6,656 nt of DNA, taken from NCBI GenBank assembly GCA_021813595.1, contig JAKAKF010000138.1, positions 1 through 6,656 on the forward strand, written 5' to 3'. The notes under the pieces are model-generated. The model was not told the DNA's origin, made no database searches, and saw nothing but the letters and a program-made list of their open reading frames with translations. This stretch comes from a bacterium. GTDB taxonomy: Bacteria > SZUA-79 > Acidulodesulfobacterales > Acidulodesulfobacteraceae. Below, piece by piece: positions 5,711-6,656 of this stretch (its first letter is position 1; every line of letters begins with the position of its first letter). The position numbers were made by a program, and so were the translations under genes.

Positions 5711-6656
5711 ATGGATAATAATTTAGGGATTTATATATGTTCCGGTTGCGATATAGGGAAAAGCCTTAATATTGAAAGATTAGTCAATACGGCAAAAGAT
5801 TCCAATAAACCTGTAGTATGCACAAGCCATGAATTTCTTTGCGGGACGGAAGGCGTAAATCTCATAAAAAACGATATTGCCGAAAAAAAGATAAATAAAT
5901 TAACTATAGCCGCATGTTCAATGCGTGCGAAACAAGATGTTTTCAATTTTGACCCTCTTACTATACACACTGAAAGAGTCAATCTTAGGGAGCATGTAAT
6001 TTGGATAAGCCCTCCGAACGACAACAATACCCAGCTTCTTGCGGAAGATTATATAAATATGGGCGCTTCTAAGGCTAAAAAAGCTGCGTTTCCAGAACCG
6101 CTTATTCAGGATTTAAACAAAACCGTTCTTGTAGTTGGAGGCGGAATAACAGGGCTCAATGCCGCGATAAATTCGGCGAAAGCAGGTTACGAAGTCGTTC
6201 TGGTCGAAAAAAAATCTAATCTCGGCGGCTTCCCGTATTCAAAATATAAAAAATGGGAAACAAAACCGCCTTTCGAAAAGAATATCTGGATAAAAGAAGG
6301 TTTGGACGAACTTATAAAAGAGGTGGAAAGTTCTAAAAAAATTAAAATTTATAAAAATTCAAAAATAAAGTCAGTATCGGGAGCTCCCGGAAAGTTTAAC
6401 GTCGAGATAGAGCCTTCCGACAAAGATAATGCGGCTGAAGTTGTAAATGAAACTGTCGGTTCTATCGTAGCGGCTACCGGATGGAAGCCTTACGAAGCAA
6501 AAAAACTGGATTATTTAGGATACGGCTTGACGCCGGACATATTAACGAACGTCGAACTTGAAGAATTATATTCGGAACTTTCAGAGAACGGTAAATCCGA
6601 AAGTTTTACGGTAAAAAGAAAATCTAATGGTTCGGCGGTAAAATCTATCGCATTTA
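5711..6656 (+). CDS. qmoB: Quinone-interacting oxidoreductase complex subunit QmoB, N-terminal part (cut by window edge)
   Basis: The reading frame is open from ATG 5711 to the right edge (315 whole codons, no stop). GAGGAG at 5700-5705 sits five bases before the start. The N-terminal domain has YICSGCDIGKSL (8-19) and cysteines C10, C13, C37, C44 and C69, the pattern of the HdrA-type N-terminal iron-sulfur domain. It is followed by an FAD motif VLVVGGGITGLNAA (139-152), LGG at 171-173, ATGWKPY at 255-261 and DILTNVELEEL at 276-286. This order identifies QmoB, the larger HdrA-like subunit; in known proteins it continues to roughly 700 or more residues with ferredoxin and MvhD-like parts, which are outside the window. 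It shares ATGWKPY and the following LTNVE/ITNVM region with QmoA, as expected of paralogues. QmoB is thought to work with QmoA in passing electrons between AprBA and membrane-bound QmoC. The rest of the gene and qmoC should lie just downstream. Confidence 0.92.
   Translation, partial: MDNNLGIYICSGCDIGKSLNIERLVNTAKDSNKPVVCTSHEFLCGTEGVNLIKNDIAEKKINKLTIAACSMRAKQDVFNFDPLTIHTERVNLREHVIWISPPNDNNTQLLAEDYINMGASKAKKAAFPEPLIQDLNKTVLVVGGGITGLNAAINSAKAGYEVVLVEKKSNLGGFPYSKYKKWETKPPFEKNIWIKEGLDELIKEVESSKKIKIYKNSKIKSVSGAPGKFNVEIEPSDKDNAAEVVNETVGSIVAATGWKPYEAKKLDYLGYGLTPDILTNVELEELYSELSENGKSESFTVKRKSNGSAVKSIAF

Noticed and set aside
5731..6027. 98-codon - strand open frame near 5731-6027
   Set aside because: The + strand here encodes the QmoB N-terminal domain with its conserved cysteines; the - strand frame is a shadow.
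1..6656. CRISPR array, tRNA or rRNA gene, insertion sequence or attachment site
   Set aside because: No spaced direct repeats, RNA-gene signatures, transposase motifs or flanking duplications were seen by eye; the window is filled by core metabolic genes.

Overview
The window is one side of a dissimilatory sulfur-metabolism locus, and every gene lies on the + strand. In order it holds the last codons of an unidentified gene, a dsrH/tusB-family gene, sat (ATP sulfurylase), aprB and aprA (APS reductase beta and alpha), qmoA, and the first 315 codons of qmoB, which runs off the right edge. The five sulfate/APS genes are recognised from clear family motifs. No gene of an unknown system was found. 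The less ordinary signals lie in the intergenic regions and in a few cysteine positions.

The organism is a bacterium of fairly low GC content, with very AT-rich intergenic DNA, strong GGAGG-type ribosome binding sites and two TTG starts (dsrH and qmoA). The gene set fits an anaerobic sulfate reducer, or a relative that can also oxidise sulfur. A deltaproteobacterial lineage of the Sva0485 / Candidatus Acidulodesulfobacterales kind is plausible from memory of that group, but the window has no phylogenetic marker that settles it.

Layout: dsrH (54-356) follows a gene ending near base 26, as in a dsrEFH cluster. A 99-base gap with a perfect TTGACA box leads into sat (456-1679). A 101-base AT-rich gap containing a nested inverted repeat leads into aprB (1781-2215). 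A small intrinsic-terminator-like hairpin sits between aprB and aprA (2289-4214). A stronger hairpin terminator follows aprA, and then come qmoA (4365-5663) and qmoB (5711 to the edge), only 47 bases apart.

Working together in the reductive direction, Sat activates sulfate with ATP to adenosine 5'-phosphosulfate (APS). AprBA reduces APS to sulfite and AMP, taking electrons from the membrane quinol pool through the Qmo complex (QmoA and QmoB here; qmoC would be expected just beyond the window). The same enzymes can run backwards in sulfur oxidisers. The adjacent dsrH, whose family relays sulfane sulfur to DsrC, keeps that possibility open.
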